Notes: generated from the letters alone by a model not told the origin. A stretch of 64,000 nucleotides of DNA from an uncultured Prevotella sp. (GCA_900550365.1 URRR01000005.1:51015-115014); one strand, 5' to 3'. Positions 53,513 through 61,713 are shown, counted from the first letter of the stretch. Numbers and translations are program-made.

Positions 53513-54970
53513 ATGATTAACGCAAAACTTGTTTACAAGGTCATCGGCTCATTGCTTTTCATTGAGGCAATAATGATGCTGTCATGCCTGCTTGTATCGG
53601 TTTATTATAAAGAGGACGATATTCCGGCCTTCCTTATCACGATAGCGATAACCATCCTCGCGGCTTTGGGACTGAAATACAAGGGATACCAGGCCGAGAA
53701 CAGCATGGGACGGCGTGAGGCTTACCTGCTCGTAACGCTCATCTGGCTTATCTTCAGTGCGTTAGGTGCGCTGCCGTTCGTAATCAGCGGCTACCTGACG
53801 AGTTACACTGACGCCTTCTTCGAGACGATGTCGGGATTCACGACGACGGGCGCCACAATCATTGATGACGTGGAGGCACTGCCTCACGGACTGCTTTTCT
53901 GGCGCTCACTGACCCACTGGATTGGCGGTTTGGGCATAATGTTCTTCACCATAGCCATTCTTCCGTCGCTCGTCGGAGGAAGCGTGAAGGTGTTCTCTGC
54001 CGAAGCCACAGGCCCGATAAAGAGCAAGATGCACCCCCGACTGAGCACTACGGCAAAATGGATATGGGCCATTTACCTTATAATAACTATCGGTTGCGCA
54101 GCCTGCTTCTGGCTGTTCGGCATGGGAATCTTTGACAGTATCAACTATTCGATGTCCATCGCTGCCACTGGAGGTTTCTCTACACGCAACGCGAGCATTT
54201 CTTTCTTCGACTCGGCGGCTATTGACTATACGGCGGCTATCTTCATGATAATCTCAGGTATCAACTTTTCCTTGCTTTACCTGCTGATGTTCAAGGGCAA
54301 GGTTAAGGACTTCTTCAAGGATGCCGAGCTGCGTTTCTACATCATGGTGATAACAATCTCAACCGTATTCATTGCCTACATGCTGACCACGAGGAACGGT
54401 ATCATGCCCTCAGACTCAATAAGATACGCTCTTTTCCAGGTATCATCATTCATCTCTACAACCGGACTTTTCAACACTGATGCCGGCTTGTGGCCACACA
54501 TTACGTGGATTGCGCTGACTATATGTATGGTCTTCGGCTCGTGCGCCGGCAGCACAAGCGGCGGTATTAAATGTATAAGGGGAGCCATGCTCGTAAGGAT
54601 TATACGCAACGAATTTACTCATCTGCTGCATCCGAGGGCAATAATTCCGGTAAAACTCAACGGCAACAACATACCCTATCAGGCGCAAGCCACGCTGCTT
54701 GTATTCCTCACGCTTTACGGAGTTGCGTGCTTCGTGGCGTTCTTCCTGTTCAAGATGATGGGCATAGAGAGCACCAACGCCATAACAATAGCCATCAGCA
54801 GCGCCAGCAACGTTGGTCCGGCACTCGGCGCGGACATAGGCCCCACAATGTCATGGAGCACCCTGCCTGACGCCGCGAAGTGGATATGCTCAGCCCTGAT
54901 GCTCATGGGACGTCTTGAGTTTCTCAGTGTCATAGTGCTGTTTACGCCTGCTTTCTGGAAAAAGAACTGA
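53513..54970 (+). CDS. trkH: Trk potassium uptake system, channel subunit
   Basis: A 485-residue inner-membrane potassium channel/transporter. The four pore repeats show selectivity-filter-like segments: MSGFTTTGAT, SIAATGGFSTRN, SSFISTTGLFN and SSASNVGPALG. The sequence has about ten further hydrophobic helices plus short pore helices, the normal layout. It pairs with the preceding trkA. The mannose-6-phosphate isomerase gene follows after 51 bp and may share the transcript. Confidence 0.96.
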   Translation: MINAKLVYKVIGSLLFIEAIMMLSCLLVSVYYKEDDIPAFLITIAITILAALGLKYKGYQAENSMGRREAYLLVTLIWLIFSALGALPFVISGYLTSYTDAFFETMSGFTTTGATIIDDVEALPHGLLFWRSLTHWIGGLGIMFFTIAILPSLVGGSVKVFSAEATGPIKSKMHPRLSTTAKWIWAIYLIITIGCAACFWLFGMGIFDSINYSMSIAATGGFSTRNASISFFDSAAIDYTAAIFMIISGINFSLLYLLMFKGKVKDFFKDAELRFYIMVITISTVFIAYMLTTRNGIMPSDSIRYALFQVSSFISTTGLFNTDAGLWPHITWIALTICMVFGSCAGSTSGGIKCIRGAMLVRIIRNEFTHLLHPRAIIPVKLNGNNIPYQAQATLLVFLTLYGVACFVAFFLFKMMGIESTNAITIAISSASNVGPALGADIGPTMSWSTLPDAAKWICSALMLMGRLEFLSVIVLFTPAFWKKN

Positions 54971-55021
54971 CAGGATTCAGAGCCGACATGAAATCTTATT
55001 CTAACTAAAAAATAAACTAAT

Positions 55022-55987
55022 ATGCAACCAGTAAAATTCAGACCTATCCTCAAACAGACTTTATGGGGAGGCAACAAAATCGCCGGATTCAAGCATCTTG
55101 CCGGTCACGAGAACGAGCAGGTGGGCGAAAGCTGGGAAATTTCTGGAGTGAAAGGTGATGAAAGCGTTGTGGCCAACGGCCCTTATGAGGGCAAGACATT
55201 GCCTGAAATGGTAGCCGACATGCAGGACAAACTTGTCGGGACAGATAATTACAAACGCTTCGGCAACGACTTTCCGCTGCTCATCAAATTTATTGACGCC
55301 CGCCAGGCATTGTCAATCCAGGTGCATCCTGACGACGAGAAGGCCCAACAGCGCGGCATGAAAAACGGCAAGACGGAGATGTGGTATCTTATGGAATCAG
55401 AACCTTACGCCACATTACGCTGCGGACTGAAGCAGGCCATTACGCCCGAACAATATAAAGAAATGGTTGCTGACGAGACAATCTGCGACGCCATTGCCGA
55501 ATATCAGGTGAAAGCTGACGACTGTTTCTTCATACCGGCAGGGCGCATACACAGCATAGGCAAGGGCTGCTTCCTCGCCGAAATACAGCAGACATCTGAC
55601 GCCACATACCGCATTTACGACTTTAACCGCCGCGACAAGAACGGCAATCTGCGCGAGCTGCACACCAAGCAGGCCGCCGAATGCATTGACTACACCGTAC
55701 AGAAGGACTACAGAACCGACTATGTCGCAGCCAAGAACCAGGGTGTATCCCTCGTGCAATGCCGGTATTTCAACACTGCCGTGTACGACCTTGACGAGCC
55801 CATGACTCTTGATTACAGCGAGCTTGACAGCTTCGTAATAATCATCGGCATCAAGGGTGAAGGCACATTTACCGACAACGAGGGTAACGAAACCGTTCTG
55901 AGAGAGGGCGAGACAATGCTTATCCCCGCTACAACGAATACCCTTCAGGTAAGCGGAACAATAAAATTCCTTGAGACTTACGTTTAA
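55022..55987 (+). CDS. manA: Mannose-6-phosphate isomerase, class I
   Basis: A 321-residue zinc-dependent isomerase interconverting fructose 6-phosphate and mannose 6-phosphate, feeding GDP-mannose and fucose synthesis or mannose breakdown. The cupin core is recognised from GGNKIAGF, VGESWEISG, LSIQVHPDDEKAQ (zinc His), KTEMWYLMES and FFIPAGRIHSIGKGC (second zinc region). It is of the short bacterial type without the extra C-terminal helical domain of the E. coli enzyme. It follows trkH; short GAATTAAGAG words come right after the stop. Confidence 0.94.
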   Translation: MQPVKFRPILKQTLWGGNKIAGFKHLAGHENEQVGESWEISGVKGDESVVANGPYEGKTLPEMVADMQDKLVGTDNYKRFGNDFPLLIKFIDARQALSIQVHPDDEKAQQRGMKNGKTEMWYLMESEPYATLRCGLKQAITPEQYKEMVADETICDAIAEYQVKADDCFFIPAGRIHSIGKGCFLAEIQQTSDATYRIYDFNRRDKNGNLRELHTKQAAECIDYTVQKDYRTDYVAAKNQGVSLVQCRYFNTAVYDLDEPMTLDYSELDSFVIIIGIKGEGTFTDNEGNETVLREGETMLIPATTNTLQVSGTIKFLETYV

Positions 55988-56061
55988 AGAATTAAGAGTT
56001 AAGAAGGAAGAATTAAGAGTTTAGAGCTGAAAGTCAGGAAGATACGGCCGAAGATACATAT

Positions 56062-57081
56062 TCAGACACGTGCCGTGTCTTCTTTGCTTTTTATCCCCAA
56101 GAACTTCTCTATGTCCTCACACATGCGGCGGAACGGCTCGGACATGACATATCCCATATTCTTTTTCAGCATCTGTTCAATGTCCTGAACGCTGTGAGAA
56201 TAGCATGACAGCTCATTGCGCATCTGCGTCGAGTGCACCGCCTGACGCCGTATCTCAGCCTCACGCTCACGTATGAGCACGCCGCACACCTTTGTCATTA
56301 TCGGCATTACTATCTTGTCAAACAAGTGATGGCCCTGGATATAAAGATAAGTCGTCTCGGGCGTCACCCCAAGTTCTATCAGCTCGCGCTTCAGTGACAG
56401 GTAAGACTCCTTAGCGTCAGGATGCTTGCGGCGCAGCCAGTTACACTTTTTCCACACCTTGTTACGCAGGTTGGCTATTGTATTCTCAGGCATGCTGACG
56501 TTAAAGCTGCCCAGTTCAACCACCTTATTGAAGTCAGTTATGGTAAACTGGCCGTAAATGCTGCGGCGATAATGCCATATCGACCATACGAACAACGGGA
56601 AGACAGCCTCGCCGAGCTGACTCATAAAGTCGTTAAAGTCGAACACAGCATGGTCGTTAAGCGTCACCATGACGCATACGTTGTGCAGCGACGGAGCATA
56701 GCACTGAAGGTTTTCTATCGCGTAAGCGTATGTATGAAACACGTATGGATTACTGATTACCTCCTTGGATGTCTGCGTCGCACCTTGCATAAGATAATCA
56801 TAGTCAGCGTCTACACAGGCTATCATGTCCTCTCCCACCTTGCTGTACAGCAGGTTCATCAGTACCGAGCGCTTACCCCGCTCAAGCGTATTGTGCGACG
56901 GCAGCATCACTTCAAAATACCTGGTCTCGTCCTCATACTTGCCGAGCAGCGTACGCCAGAACAGCACATCATCATAGCTCTCGACGTAAGCAACAATCTT
57001 GCGTCGTGCCTTCTTCGACTTCAGCCGGTTGGCCGCGCCGAAATATTCAGATGTTATGTTATCCCTCAGCCGCTTGGTCAT
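56062..57081 (-). CDS. DUF4435 (Toprim-like) protein, AriB-like partner of the adjacent ATPase
   Basis: A 339-residue cytoplasmic protein with the DUF4435 layout. The N-terminal KIVAYVESYDDVLFWRTLL puts a likely catalytic Glu at 34, and MIACVDADYDYLM supplies acidic residues 91, 93 and 95, together a Toprim-like metal site as in OLD-family nucleases and the AriB effector of the PARIS anti-phage system. The C-terminal half is helical and charged. It lies 61 bp downstream of an ABC-type ATPase on the same strand. A PARIS-like or OLD-like role is inferred from architecture; many Bacteroidales may carry this pair as ordinary chromosomal genes. Confidence 0.8.
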   Translation of the reverse strand: MTKRLRDNITSEYFGAANRLKSKKARRKIVAYVESYDDVLFWRTLLGKYEDETRYFEVMLPSHNTLERGKRSVLMNLLYSKVGEDMIACVDADYDYLMQGATQTSKEVISNPYVFHTYAYAIENLQCYAPSLHNVCVMVTLNDHAVFDFNDFMSQLGEAVFPLFVWSIWHYRRSIYGQFTITDFNKVVELGSFNVSMPENTIANLRNKVWKKCNWLRRKHPDAKESYLSLKRELIELGVTPETTYLYIQGHHLFDKIVMPIMTKVCGVLIREREAEIRRQAVHSTQMRNELSCYSHSVQDIEQMLKKNMGYVMSEPFRRMCEDIEKFLGIKSKEDTARV

Positions 57082-57142
57082 TGGTCAACTTTGTTTTTTC
57101 AGTCCGCAAACAAGCCTGCAGCCCGATGCTCCGTGCCGGCCG

Positions 57143-57961
57143 TCAGTCTTCGGTTATGTCACTTACCTCGGTTATATTATCAATCCAGCCGTTCATGACC
57201 ACGGCCGGAGAGTGTGTCGTAAGTATTATCTGAACGTTCTGGTTCAGTTCAAGAATAAGGTCAATAAGGCGTTTCTGCCATTCCACGTGCAGGCTCACCT
57301 CCGGCTCGTCCATGAACAATACGTAAGGCTGGTTGTCCTCTACGAGCACCGTCAGCAGTATCACGAGCATCTGCTTCTCGCCGCTTGACAACTGGTAAGG
57401 ATACAGCGCCTCGCCGATTTGCGAGAATCTTATCTCGTTCTCCGTCCGTATAATCGTCTTTCCGGTGTCTGAGAAGAGGTCATCTATCAGGTCCTGGAAT
57501 TTCTTTTTAGGTCCGGATATCATCTGCGCCTGTGCCGCGGCGTCAGGCTTGCCGCTCTGCAAGACGGATATTATGCGGTTGCCGATGTTCACCTGGTAGT
57601 CAAGATATTTCCTTTGCAGCTTGAACAGTTGCCAGTCAAGCTCGGTAACGAGGTGAGCCCCCATCTCGCCTATCACGTCAGCGTTGAGCAGCGGACGGTC
57701 AAACGAACGTATCACGTCATACCTGATGTGGTCAGCGTCAGCCGGACTGACGGTTATGTGCACGCCCTTAACCTTATCGGCGGTTATGTCGCCGGCGGTG
57801 CCGATGCTCTTCACCACCTTATTTATAATAGTGCTTTTACCCACACCGTTGATACCGCTGAGAATGTTGACCCGCCTGTCGAGCTTCCATATCACGTGGC
57901 GGCGGCCGCTCCATAGCGACTCTATCTCGATTTGTTCTATGTAGTCGGCGTATTTTTGCAT
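57143..57961 (-). CDS. ABC-type AAA ATPase (AAA_15/OLD-like), AriA-like
   Basis: A 272-residue soluble ATPase with all ABC motifs: Walker A GINGVGKS (36-43), signature LSSGEKQ (191-197), Walker B YVLFMDEPEVSLH (Asp218, Glu219) and the switch His250 in LTTHSPAVV. No membrane partner is nearby, so it is not a transporter; it fits the OLD/RecF/AriA type of ATPase that controls a nuclease. It is shorter than I would expect for AriA, with only a modest helical insert (about 105-185). It is co-transcribed with the DUF4435 gene. A minus-strand TATATTTG box (57992-57999) lies 30 bp upstream. Confidence 0.88.
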   Translation of the reverse strand: MQKYADYIEQIEIESLWSGRRHVIWKLDRRVNILSGINGVGKSTIINKVVKSIGTAGDITADKVKGVHITVSPADADHIRYDVIRSFDRPLLNADVIGEMGAHLVTELDWQLFKLQRKYLDYQVNIGNRIISVLQSGKPDAAAQAQMISGPKKKFQDLIDDLFSDTGKTIIRTENEIRFSQIGEALYPYQLSSGEKQMLVILLTVLVEDNQPYVLFMDEPEVSLHVEWQKRLIDLILELNQNVQIILTTHSPAVVMNGWIDNITEVSDITED

Positions 57962-57991
57962 AATATTGATTTTATCCTTACTTATTCATGG

Positions 57992-58028
57992 CAAATATAG
58001 CCATTTTATTTTGAATTGTGTAACTTTG
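57992..58028. promoter_or_regulatory. Back-to-back promoters of the ATPase gene and the EamA gene
   Basis: A minus-strand TATATTTG (57992-57999) and a plus-strand TAACTTTG (58021-58028) are only 21 bp apart, so RNA polymerase cannot easily use both at once. Confidence 0.6.
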
Positions 58029-58058
58029 CACGCTAAATATTTTAAACTTATATTTTTA

Positions 58059-58982
58059 ATGACAAACAATCGTCCGCTCATTGCCCACTTGTGCGCTTTT
58101 TTCGCCTGTGCGTTCTGGGGCTTGATGGCGCCGCTGGGCAAAGACGCCATGACCCACGGCTTTACCGGCATCGATGTAGTTACCTTCCGCGTAACGGGCG
58201 GTGCCGTGCTGTTCTGGCTTACTTCGTTTTTCACCAGGCAGGAACACGTTCCACGCCGTGACCTGCTCATGCTCATAGGCGCCGCCCTGCTTGGCCTTGT
58301 GTTCAACCAGTGCTGCTACACCATGGGTCTGAGCATCACCTCGCCCGTCAATGCGAGCATCGTAACCACGTCAATGCCTATCTTCGCCATGCTGCTGGCA
58401 GCCATTATCCTGAAAGAGCCCATAACAGGCAAGAAGGCCGCGGGCGTTCTTATCGGATGCACGGGAGCCGTTATCCTGATTGCCACGAGTGCGGCGGCAG
58501 CCAGCTCAAAGGTCGGCGACATCCGCGGCGACCTGCTCTGCCTGGGCGCACAGCTTTCGTTTGCGCTTTATCTTACGGTGTTCCGCGACCTCATACGCCG
58601 CTATTCAGTGATAACAATCAACAAGTGGATGTTCACTTATGCGTCGATAGCAATCCTTCCGTTCACCTTCGGCCACGTATCCGCCATCGATTACTCTGCC
58701 ATCAGCGTGTCCACATGGCTTGAGACGGGCTTCGTAGTAGTGTTCGGCACGTATGTCAGCTATATTCTCATGATGGTAGGCCAGCAGACCTTGCGCCCCA
58801 CGGTGGTCAGCATCTACAATTACGTGCAGCCGCTCGTGTCGGTTACGGTAAGCGTACTTACCGGCATAGGCGTGTTCAAGCCCTCGCAGGGCCTTGCCGT
58901 CATCCTCGTCTGCCTCGGCGTATGGCTTGTAACAAAGTCGAAGTCACGGAGAGATATTGAGAAAGCAAGTCATAATTCATAA
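58059..58982 (+). CDS. EamA/DMT family transporter
   Basis: A 307-residue inner-membrane protein with ten hydrophobic helices in two EamA halves (about 5-140 and 155-300). Typical segments are ACAFWGLMAPLGKDAM and YVQPLVSVTVSVLTGIGVFKPSQGLAVILVCLGVWL. It would export or exchange a small metabolite such as an amino acid; the substrate is unknown. The start is MTNNRPLIAH; an upstream in-frame ATG at 57966 lies before the TAACTTTG promoter box and would add non-family residues. It is divergent from the ATPase/DUF4435 pair. The last codons lead straight into ATAATTCATAATTC repeats. Confidence 0.88.
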   Translation: MTNNRPLIAHLCAFFACAFWGLMAPLGKDAMTHGFTGIDVVTFRVTGGAVLFWLTSFFTRQEHVPRRDLLMLIGAALLGLVFNQCCYTMGLSITSPVNASIVTTSMPIFAMLLAAIILKEPITGKKAAGVLIGCTGAVILIATSAAAASSKVGDIRGDLLCLGAQLSFALYLTVFRDLIRRYSVITINKWMFTYASIAILPFTFGHVSAIDYSAISVSTWLETGFVVVFGTYVSYILMMVGQQTLRPTVVSIYNYVQPLVSVTVSVLTGIGVFKPSQGLAVILVCLGVWLVTKSKSRRDIEKASHNS

Positions 58983-59165
58983 TTCATAATTCACAATTCA
59001 TAATCGGGTTATGCGGTTATGGGGCTATCGGGTTATGAGGATAACCTTCTAACCGCAAAACCTTCAATTCATAATTGGGCTATGAGAAAGTGAGAGAGTG
59101 TGAAGCAAGGCATTTGACTTTAACTACTTCTAACTTCTTTAACTACTTTAATTACTTAGAGTAAT

Positions 59166-59381
59166 GGCTATAACTTCTAACGAGCGAAGCGAGTGATAAC
59201 TTCTTTTAGCTTAGCAGACAAGGAACAAGCAGACGAGCAGACAAGGAGATTTGCCATGCAAGCAACAAAACATGCGGCTATAACTTCTAACGAGCGAAGC
59301 GAGTGATAACTTCTTTAACTGCTTTAACTACTTAGAGTAATGGCTATAACTTCTAACGAGCGAAGCGAGTGATAACTTCTT
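59166..59381. repeat. Three copies of a 40-bp direct repeat, the last two at 66-bp spacing
   Basis: GGCTATAACTTCTAACGAGC and what follows (to ATAACTTCTT) start at 59166, 59276 and 59342, identical by eye. The block contains the short palindrome-like CGAGCGAAGCGAG. Confidence 0.9.
59214..59256. repeat. CAGACAAG-type interspersed repeat, copy 3
   Basis: Same block as at 9938 and 21411 (one or two base changes), here inserted between two copies of the 40-bp repeat. Confidence 0.75.
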
Positions 59382-59406
59382 TAACTTCTATAACTTCTAA
59401 AAAAAT

Positions 59407-60324
59407 ATGAACATTCTTGCAAATATCGGCGGCACTCCGCTTGTTGAGCTGCGCCGCCTGTCAGAACTTAACGGCATTGAGACACCCGTCATGGCCAAAG
59501 TAGAGTTTTTCAATCCGGGCGGAAGCGTGAAAGACCGCGTGGCTCTTGCCCTTGTCGATGATGCCGAACGCCGCGGCCTGCTTGCCCCCGGCGCGACGAT
59601 AATCGAGCCTACCAGCGGCAACACGGGCATAGGACTTGCTCTCGTGGCCGCCGTAAGAGGATATCACCTTATCCTCACCATGCCCGAGACGATGAGCATT
59701 GAGCGCCGCAAGCTGGTGGCCGCCTACGGAGCTGAGGTGCGCCTTACGCCCGCAGCAGAGGGCATGGGCGGCGCCGTGGCCGAGGCTGAGCGTCTGCACA
59801 GCTCAATCGAAGGGTCGGTAATACTCGGACAATTCGACAATCCGGCCAACCCTCTCTGCCATTACGCCACCACCGGACCTGAGATATGGCAGCAAAGCGA
59901 CGGCCACGTTGACGTATTCGTAGCCTGCGTAGGCACCGGCGGCACAGTGTCTGGCACGGGGCGCAGGCTCAAAGAGTATAATCCCGGCGTGCAAGTAGTG
60001 GCCGTAGAGCCGGCCGCGTCGCCGCTGCTGTCGGCCGGACACAGCGGTCCGCACAAGATACAGGGCATCGGGGCTAACTTCGTTCCAAAGAATTATGACG
60101 CTGACGTAGTTGACGAAGTTGTCACCGTAACAGACGACGAGGCAATGCAGACAGCCCGCCTCGTGGCCCGCAACGAAGGGCTCCTCGTAGGAATATCGTC
60201 GGGAGCGGCCGTTGCGGCAGCCCTGAAGGTGGCCGCCCGGAGCGAGAACAAAGGCAAGCGAGTGGTAACTCTGCTGCCTGACACCGGCGAGCGCTACCTG
60301 TCAACAGCCCTGTTCAATATCTGA
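59407..60324 (+). CDS. cysK: Cysteine synthase A (O-acetylserine sulfhydrylase)
   Basis: A 305-residue PLP enzyme that makes cysteine from O-acetylserine and sulfide. The PLP lysine is Lys42 in [12 protein letters not shown]. The substrate loop [11 protein letters not shown] (68-78), the [11 protein letters not shown] phosphate-binding glycine loop and the C-terminal [11 protein letters not shown] motif are all present. It is distinguished from cystathionine beta-synthase by size (no CBS domains). The start is tight against a run of A. No clear promoter box is seen; transcription may start within the repeat region. Confidence 0.96.
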   Translation: MNILANIGGTPLVELRRLSELNGIETPVMAKVEFFNPGGSVKDRVALALVDDAERRGLLAPGATIIEPTSGNTGIGLALVAAVRGYHLILTMPETMSIERRKLVAAYGAEVRLTPAAEGMGGAVAEAERLHSSIEGSVILGQFDNPANPLCHYATTGPEIWQQSDGHVDVFVACVGTGGTVSGTGRRLKEYNPGVQVVAVEPAASPLLSAGHSGPHKIQGIGANFVPKNYDADVVDEVVTVTDDEAMQTARLVARNEGLLVGISSGAAVAAALKVAARSENKGKRVVTLLPDTGERYLSTALFNI

Positions 60325-60354
60325 CAGCAACACGCTGATAATCAATGAATTTAC

Positions 60355-60446
60355 GAAAGGCCGTCTTTTGGTTTGCAAAAGACGGCCTTTTATCGTGTGA
60401 TTGACGGCCTTTTGCAACGCGATTTGCCGTCTTTCGGAAAACGGCA
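60355..60446. repeat. GGCCGTCTTTT palindromic repeat, cluster I
   Basis: An inverted pair AAAGGCCGTCTTTTGG / CAAAAGACGGCCTTTT followed by degenerate TTGACGGCCTTTTGC and GCCGTCTTTCGG copies, just after cysK. Confidence 0.85.
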
Positions 60447-60680
60447 TGACAAACAACAGAAATCAAGGCATCACCACGGCCTTAAAAACTAAAGGCAAGG
60501 CCTATGCCAAACGCATTCTTACGGCCGATGACTCCGCCGTCACCAACTGTTAATCATACATCCGCCTGCAGCCTTATATTTACAATGATGACACATCATA
60601 TTTATGCCCTTACACGGCCATCAGTAAACATAAATAACGTTAAATATCGTCAATAAACACATAATATCAATACCCTTACC

Positions 60681-60711
60681 CTTGCCGACATAATAAAAAT
60701 ATGTACCTTTG
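60681..60711 (+). promoter_or_regulatory. Promoter of rplM-rpsI
   Basis: CTTG, 19 bp, TACCTTTG; one mismatch in the upstream box. Confidence 0.7.
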
Positions 60712-60716
60712 CACGC

Positions 60717-60853
60717 CGATTATTATCGAGGGTGTGCTTAGAGCCCTCGGAACGGGGTGTTAATAGTTGCGCTTTTGGCCGAGCGTGACGGTTAGTGAAT
60801 CGCCGTTCAAAGAGAATTAAAAACGTTTTTTAGTAGTAATTTTAAAATTAACA
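60717..60853 (+). promoter_or_regulatory. Structured 5' leader of rplM, possible ribosomal-protein autoregulation site
   Basis: An approximately 137-base leader with CGAGGG/CCCTCG (60727-60732 with 60744-60749), a GCGCT/AGCGT pairing and an ACGG/CCGT hairpin, then an A/T-rich ribosome-loading stretch. L13 leaders are known regulators in other bacteria; homology here is untested. Confidence 0.45.
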
Positions 60854-61315
60854 ATGAACACTTTAAGTTACAAGACTATTTCCGCTAACAAGGAAACGGT
60901 TAATAAAGAGTGGGTGGTAATCGACGCGACCGACCAGGTTGTAGGCCGTCTCTGCTCTAAGGTAGCCAAGCTCCTGCGTGGAAAGTACAAGCCCAACTTC
61001 ACTCCGCACGTAGACTGCGGTGACAACGTAATCATCATCAATGCCGCTAAGGTGGTATTCACAGGCAAGAAAGAGACTGACAAGGTCTACACACGCTACA
61101 CCGGTTACCCCGGCGGACAGCGCTTCAACACTCCCGCTGAGCTGCGCAAGCACACTTACGGAGCAGAGAGAATCATCCGCCACGCAGTAAAGGGCATGCT
61201 GCCCAAAGGCCCGCTCGGCCGCAGCCTGATGGACAATCTTAAGATTTTCGACGGCACGGAGCACAACATGCAGGCCCAGAAGCCCAAAGCAATCGATATT
61301 AACCAGTACAAATAA
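60854..61315 (+). CDS. rplM: 50S ribosomal protein L13
   Basis: A 153-residue L13 of the large ribosomal subunit. Clear family segments: WVVIDATDQVVGRLCSKVAKLLRGK, VDCGDNVIIINAAKVVFTGKK and AVKGMLPKGPLGRSLMDNLKIFDG. It has a short N-terminal extension (about 18 residues, TLSYKTISANKETVNKE) of the kind seen in Bacteroidota. rpsI follows after 11 bp, the usual rplM-rpsI operon. Confidence 0.98.
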   Translation: MNTLSYKTISANKETVNKEWVVIDATDQVVGRLCSKVAKLLRGKYKPNFTPHVDCGDNVIIINAAKVVFTGKKETDKVYTRYTGYPGGQRFNTPAELRKHTYGAERIIRHAVKGMLPKGPLGRSLMDNLKIFDGTEHNMQAQKPKAIDINQYK

Positions 61316-61326
61316 TTGAAGCGATA

Positions 61327-61713
61327 ATGGAAATAGTTAATGCAATAGGTCGCCGCAAGAGTGCCGTAGCACGTGTTTACGTAACCGAAGGCACCGGCAA
61401 GATCACTATAAACAAGAGAGACATTACAGAATATTTCCCCTCTGGCATTCTGCAGTACGTTGTAAAGCAGCCCCTGCAGTTGCTCGAAGTAACGGAGAAA
61501 TATGACATCAAGGCCAACCTCGACGGCGGCGGCTTCACCGGCCAGAGCCAGGCTCTGCGCCTCGCAATAGCACGCGCCCTCGTGAAAATCAACGCCGAGG
61601 ACAAGAAGAATCTGAAAGACCACGGATTCCTGACACGTGACTCCCGCAAGGTTGAGCGTAAGAAGCCGGGACGTCCCAAGGCACGCAAGCGCTTCCAGTT
61701 CAGCAAGCGTTAA
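61327..61713 (+). CDS. rpsI: 30S ribosomal protein S9
   Basis: A 128-residue S9. The N-terminal AIGRRKSAVARVYVTEGTG and the C-terminal DSRKVERKKPGRPKARKRFQFSKR tail, whose final Lys-Arg reaches the P-site tRNA, are both intact. It lies 11 bp after rplM and is probably translated from the same mRNA. Confidence 0.98.
   Translation: MEIVNAIGRRKSAVARVYVTEGTGKITINKRDITEYFPSGILQYVVKQPLQLLEVTEKYDIKANLDGGGFTGQSQALRLAIARALVKINAEDKKNLKDHGFLTRDSRKVERKKPGRPKARKRFQFSKR

Larger units (their letters stand above)
58983..59406. other. 424-bp repeat-filled region before cysK
   Basis: Almost entirely repeat words: AATTCATAATTC copies, GGTTATG words like those at 13.9 kb, TTAACTACTTCTAAC words, three copies of a 40-bp GGCTATAACTTCTAACGAGC block, and a CAGACAAG-type block. 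I see no TAnnTTTG promoter box for cysK. Confidence 0.8.
60325..60853. other. 529-bp region between cysK and rplM
   Basis: Contains repeat cluster I, an AT-rich stretch with no gene (60450-60680), the rplM promoter and a structured leader. Confidence 0.75.

Noticed and set aside
57143..57961. ABC transporter ATPase
   Set aside because: No permease gene is adjacent; the following DUF4435 gene and the ATPase type point to an OLD/AriA-like role.
947..60446. GGCCGTCTTTT words as Neisseria-type DNA uptake sequences
   Set aside because: Only the GCCGTCT part is shared; the flanking bases differ and this is a Bacteroidota genome. An analogous role remains possible but identity is not claimed.
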